Part shown: piece after piece, positions 21,943-24,329 of the stretch | Layout: every line of letters starts with the position of its first letter | Position numbering within the stretch: position 1 is the first letter of the stretch | From: CAXQZU01 sp964228555 | GTDB lineage: Bacteria; Planctomycetota; PLA2; JAEUHO01 | Direction of reading: 5' to 3' | DNA length: 24,329 nucleotides | Assembly: GCA_964228555.1 (NCBI GenBank) | Contig: CAXQZU010000035.1 | Location: 1 to 24,329, forward strand | Program-made: the position numbers and the translations under genes | Notes under the pieces: model-generated | What the model saw: only the letters and a program-made list of their open reading frames with translations | Databases searched by the model: none | Told to the model about the DNA's origin: nothing

Positions 21943-22719
21943 ATGCCCCTACGCCAGTTCAACTACCTCGATCGCAAGCGCATTCTGCGCGAACATGTCC
22001 ACATCGTCGTTGAACGCAACGGCGATACGCGGCGGTTCAAGATCAAAGTCGATCTAGAGCACTATGGATTTCCCCCAGAGGCCCGCATTCTTGTCGAAGC
22101 TCGCAACGTAGAGATCGTACGCCGAGAGTGCGGGAATGTGCGCAGTCCGAAGTTCTCCGGCCATTACGACATGTCCGCCATCAAGAATGACAATGCTCGA
22201 TTCGATGTATTGATCATCGACGTCGCCACATCGCGAAAGCTCGGAGAGGCGACGGGTGTTCCCGCAGAGAACGAACTGGCCGGTTTGGCGCCCTTGCTGC
22301 CCGTCGATGGCAGCCGAGACCTCCAAGGCCCCGCATGGATGCTTGAATACTCCGGGAGTTTCTCGGATCAGACGAGCGATGCCCCTGTTCTCCTGATCGA
22401 CCGAGCAGCGTGCGATGGATCTGCGTCTACCTTCCTGGCACAGCCGCTAGCAGCAGCCAACATACTGCCTGCCGTAATGTCACAAGTGCTCAGCCACATT
22501 CTTTTTCGCGACGAGTATGCATATGACCCGTCAGGGGAAGACTGGCGTAGCGGATGGATTCGTATGGCTGCGGGACTTGTCACACCGCCAGATGACATCT
22601 CACAAGAAGACCGCTCCGTCGCCAACACCGGTGAAGTCGCGGAGTGGATCGATCAAGTTGTCAAAGTCTTCGCTCGGGATCACGGCTTTGTCGCCAAAGT
22701 CGTCCAGGGCGTTGAGTGA
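21943..22719 (+). CDS. Cassette protein 2, unknown function (258 aa)
   Basis: I do not recognise this protein. It begins MPLRQFNYLDRKRILREHVHI, followed by alternating strands (RRFKIKVDLEHYGFPPEARILVEARN), which suggests a small beta-rich N-terminal domain, then a mixed alpha/beta region. A later part is helical (ANILPAVMSQVLSHILFRDEYAY), followed by a segment with GEDWRSGWIRMAAGL. There is no signal peptide, membrane segment, metal cluster or nuclease motif. The ATG lies 9 nt after the ATPase stop, and its TGA overlaps a GTG of the third gene, so it belongs to one transcription unit with both. It could be a substrate adaptor or regulator of the ATPase, but nothing in the sequence shows this. 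Confidence 0.65.
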   Translation: MPLRQFNYLDRKRILREHVHIVVERNGDTRRFKIKVDLEHYGFPPEARILVEARNVEIVRRECGNVRSPKFSGHYDMSAIKNDNARFDVLIIDVATSRKLGEATGVPAENELAGLAPLLPVDGSRDLQGPAWMLEYSGSFSDQTSDAPVLLIDRAACDGSASTFLAQPLAAANILPAVMSQVLSHILFRDEYAYDPSGEDWRSGWIRMAAGLVTPPDDISQEDRSVANTGEVAEWIDQVVKVFARDHGFVAKVVQGVE

Positions 22720-22727
22720 GGTGCCTC

Positions 22728-23462
22728 ATGCAGGTCCGCCGCTTTACCCAGGAAGGTCTTCGCGAGTTCGCCGTCTTTGCAAGTGAGGCCCGACGCAGCA
22801 ACAAGGCCAAGCAGGCGGTGCCGCCTGTCAGTCCGGAACTGCTCGAGCATCCCACGCACACGCAGCCAACTTCCTATTCACTTCCTTTGGTGCCCGAGCA
22901 TTTCGAAGACAAAATGGCCTTGGGCAAGTTCGCTGTCAGCGTGCTCCCTGCACATGTTTCGCCTGAAGTTGAGTACGATGTGGGGATGTGGTCGTGGTTG
23001 GCGGCACGTCTGTTTGACCAGATCACCAAAGGGCGAACGAAGATCAAGGAGGAGCGTGGATATGTGCTTGGACTTTCGTTCCAGGAGTTTTATCGACATC
23101 TAATCTTTGGGCCGTACTTCATTTACAAGACTGCCCAGGAAGACCCCGATCGCGTCCGTGTGCTTCTGTACGACGAACCCACAACGATGAACGAGGTCAT
23201 GGTGCAGTTCGGCTCATACCAGACTCTGATGCAGAATCCTGGGCTGCAACGGGTGATTCAGGCCCTTTACTTTGACAGCGATTCCGGGCGCACCCGGCGC
23301 GGTGCGGGCGGAAAGGGTGCGGGGACGCCTCGGCGCCTTATGGACTTCTTCCGGCAGATCGAGATCAACTACGATCTGCGGCATATCAGAGACCGCGACA
23401 TCTGGGCTCTGCTTCCTCGAGAGTTCGACAGGTTCAAGATCGCCGAGCCGGACTTCGCCTGA
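22728..23462 (+). CDS. Cassette protein 3, unknown function (244 aa)
   Basis: The product starts MQVRRFTQEGLREFAVFASEAR, then a polar linker, and a conserved-looking core: VEYDVGMWSWLAARLFDQIT, GLSFQEFYRHLIFGPYFIYKTA, VRVLLYDEPTTMNEVMVQFGSYQTLMQNPGLQRVIQALYF and FFRQIEINYDLRHIRDRDIWALLP. It looks soluble and largely helical. From memory it resembles proteins listed as DUF6339, but I cannot check this and do not rely on it. The ATG at 22728 is preceded by GAGG at 6 nt; an alternative GTG at 22716 overlaps the previous TGA (GTGA) and would add four residues. Codon use is low-GC like the other cassette genes, and it closes the cassette. Confidence 0.65.
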   Translation: MQVRRFTQEGLREFAVFASEARRSNKAKQAVPPVSPELLEHPTHTQPTSYSLPLVPEHFEDKMALGKFAVSVLPAHVSPEVEYDVGMWSWLAARLFDQITKGRTKIKEERGYVLGLSFQEFYRHLIFGPYFIYKTAQEDPDRVRVLLYDEPTTMNEVMVQFGSYQTLMQNPGLQRVIQALYFDSDSGRTRRGAGGKGAGTPRRLMDFFRQIEINYDLRHIRDRDIWALLPREFDRFKIAEPDFA

Positions 23463-23673
23463 CTTCGTGAGCGTCGTGTGGCGCACTCGGGCGCGCCGCG
23501 TGTGCCACGGTCCAGCTCTGGCTGGTGTGGGGCTCGATGGCCCTAGTGCCGTTGTGCGGATCGCAGCCCTGCGAAGCGGCGCTGATCTCCATGCGACAGT
23601 ACTGGAGCGTAGGTCGCCATACGAGCACGGTCAGGGGGGACCGGTTCGTCCGCCCATGGTGTAGCCTGCCGCC
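23463..23673. other. Right-hand junction of the cassette
   Basis: This 211-bp spacer has no gene. Composition rises back to host level toward its right end. No integrase remnant, tRNA or clear inverted-repeat terminator for the cassette was seen. The -10-like box of the rhomboid gene lies at 23662-23667. Confidence 0.5.
23662..23667 (+). promoter_or_regulatory. -10-like hexamer of the rhomboid gene
   Basis: TAGCCT is followed by six bases and the ATG at 23674, with no Shine-Dalgarno. The spacing matches pgi exactly and fits a leaderless transcript. No -35 was recognised. Confidence 0.35.
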
Positions 23674-24329
23674 ATGGCCACAGAGGTCACCAGCCACCCC
23701 TGCGTCGCCTGCGGCACCTACGTACCCAGGAACGAGATGTTCGGCGCCGAGCCCGACCTGCGCTGCAACGACTGCGCCGCCCAGCTGCGCGAGCGCCTCA
23801 ACCCGGCCGCCGTGCGCCGCGGCCCTGCGCGCGCCATCGCCGGGGGCGACGGCCGCGCCACGCTGGGACTGCTGGCCCTCCTGGCCGTCGTGTGGCTCGC
23901 CTTCCGCTTCCAGGGCGCACGCGACTCGCTCACCTCGCTGCTGTTCGCGGCGACGACCGCATGGGATGCCACGGGCGAGCTGGTGCGGCGCGTGACCCAT
24001 GCGTGGCAGCCCGCCGTGTGGGCCATCACCCACATGAGCTTCTGGCACCTGGTCATGAACGGCTTCGCCCTCTGGCAGGTCGGGCGCATCGTCGAGGTCG
24101 GCTGGGGCGCGCGCGTGATGCTCTTCGTGGTGCTCGGCTCGGCCATCGCGGGCACGGCCGCCGGCTGGCTGCTCAACGCCGTGCCCACCATCGGCCTCTC
24201 GGGCGGCATCTTCGGCCTCGACGGCTGGCTGCTGGCGCTGCGCCGCCACCACCCGGTGGCTAACGCCGTGGTCTCGCGCGTCTTCATCCACAGCCTGCTG
24301 GCCACCACCGTCCTGCTGGTGCTGCTCAC
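23674..24329 (+). CDS. Rhomboid-family intramembrane serine protease (3' truncated)
   Basis: The gene runs off the window end after 218 codons. The product begins with a small zinc-ribbon-like segment (C10/C13 in CVACG and C31/C34 in CNDC), then hydrophobic segments (GLLALLAVVWLAF; ARVMLFVVLGSAIAGTAAGWLL). HMSFWHLVMNGFALWQVG is the rhomboid HxxxN block, and the nucleophile serine is in GLSGGIFGL (S176, the GxSG motif). The catalytic histidine expected in a later membrane helix would lie beyond the window. Rhomboids cleave membrane proteins within or near the bilayer; the substrate is unknown. Codon use is host-like, so it lies outside the low-GC cassette. Confidence 0.85.
   Translation, partial: MATEVTSHPCVACGTYVPRNEMFGAEPDLRCNDCAAQLRERLNPAAVRRGPARAIAGGDGRATLGLLALLAVVWLAFRFQGARDSLTSLLFAATTAWDATGELVRRVTHAWQPAVWAITHMSFWHLVMNGFALWQVGRIVEVGWGARVMLFVVLGSAIAGTAAGWLLNAVPTIGLSGGIFGLDGWLLALRRHHPVANAVVSRVFIHSLLATTVLLVLL

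Noticed and set aside
23451..23467. Direct repeat GACTTCG-CCT-GACTTCG at the end of cassette gene 3
   Set aside because: Seven bases repeated locally over a stop codon, with no matching copy at the left junction, so it is not evidence for an attachment site.

Overview
This window comes from a bacterial chromosome with very high GC (sampled coding lines are about 70% GC). Most of it is densely packed housekeeping and catabolic genes. No rRNA, tRNA, CRISPR array, transposase or integrase was recognised. The gene content (PilZ protein, prepilin peptidase, Fds-type formate dehydrogenase subunits, MeaB/B12-mutase cluster, two acyl-CoA dehydrogenases) fits a high-GC Gram-negative-type lineage such as Planctomycetota or Myxococcota. 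The sequence alone does not settle the lineage. Among host genes whose stop is not tied to a start-codon overlap, TAG is the dominant stop (11 of 14), which is unusual for such GC.

Layout. 1-994: gene-free, very GC-rich, full of short perfect hairpins, with two copies of an exact 19-bp repeat. 995-3177 (minus): a three-gene operon of PilZ protein, left-handed beta-helix sugar N-acetyltransferase and prepilin peptidase. 3479-3964 (plus): ssb. 3965-4309: gene-free spacer with a near-perfect 26-bp palindrome. 4310-4753 (plus): unknown 147-aa protein that shares a CTAG with the stop of pgi (4750-6090, minus). 6172-8136 (plus): acetyl-CoA-synthetase-like enzyme. 8265-11154 (plus): unknown 178-aa protein, metG, mobB. 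11151-12038 (minus): fdhD, again sharing a CTAG stop. 12195-14290 (plus): fdsG-fdsB of an NAD-dependent formate dehydrogenase, without the catalytic fdsA next to them. 14304-19423 (minus): acyl-CoA dehydrogenase, meaB, B12-binding mutase subunit, second acyl-CoA dehydrogenase and an exported M28 peptidase.

19954-23462 (plus) is different. It holds three consecutive genes of clearly lower GC (about 58% in sampled lines), all ending in TGA: a 659-aa GHKL-type ATPase (ExxxNxxDA N-box and a GxGxGK-like second box) and two proteins that match nothing I can name. Tight spacing and a GTGA overlap suggest one transcription unit. This is the best candidate in the window for an undescribed system, probably a horizontally acquired conflict/defence cassette, although function is inferred from architecture only. 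Host-like composition returns with a rhomboid-family protease (23674 to the window end, truncated).

How the genes work together: mobB and fdhD supply cofactor insertion and sulfuration for a molybdenum or tungsten formate dehydrogenase whose electron-transfer half is fdsGB. The acyl-CoA dehydrogenases plus B12 mutase subunit and MeaB point to branched-chain or odd-chain acyl-CoA breakdown. Several genes (pgi, acs, the 178-aa gene, rhomboid) carry a -10-like hexamer 6-7 nt before the start codon, and three of them have no Shine-Dalgarno, which suggests leaderless transcripts.
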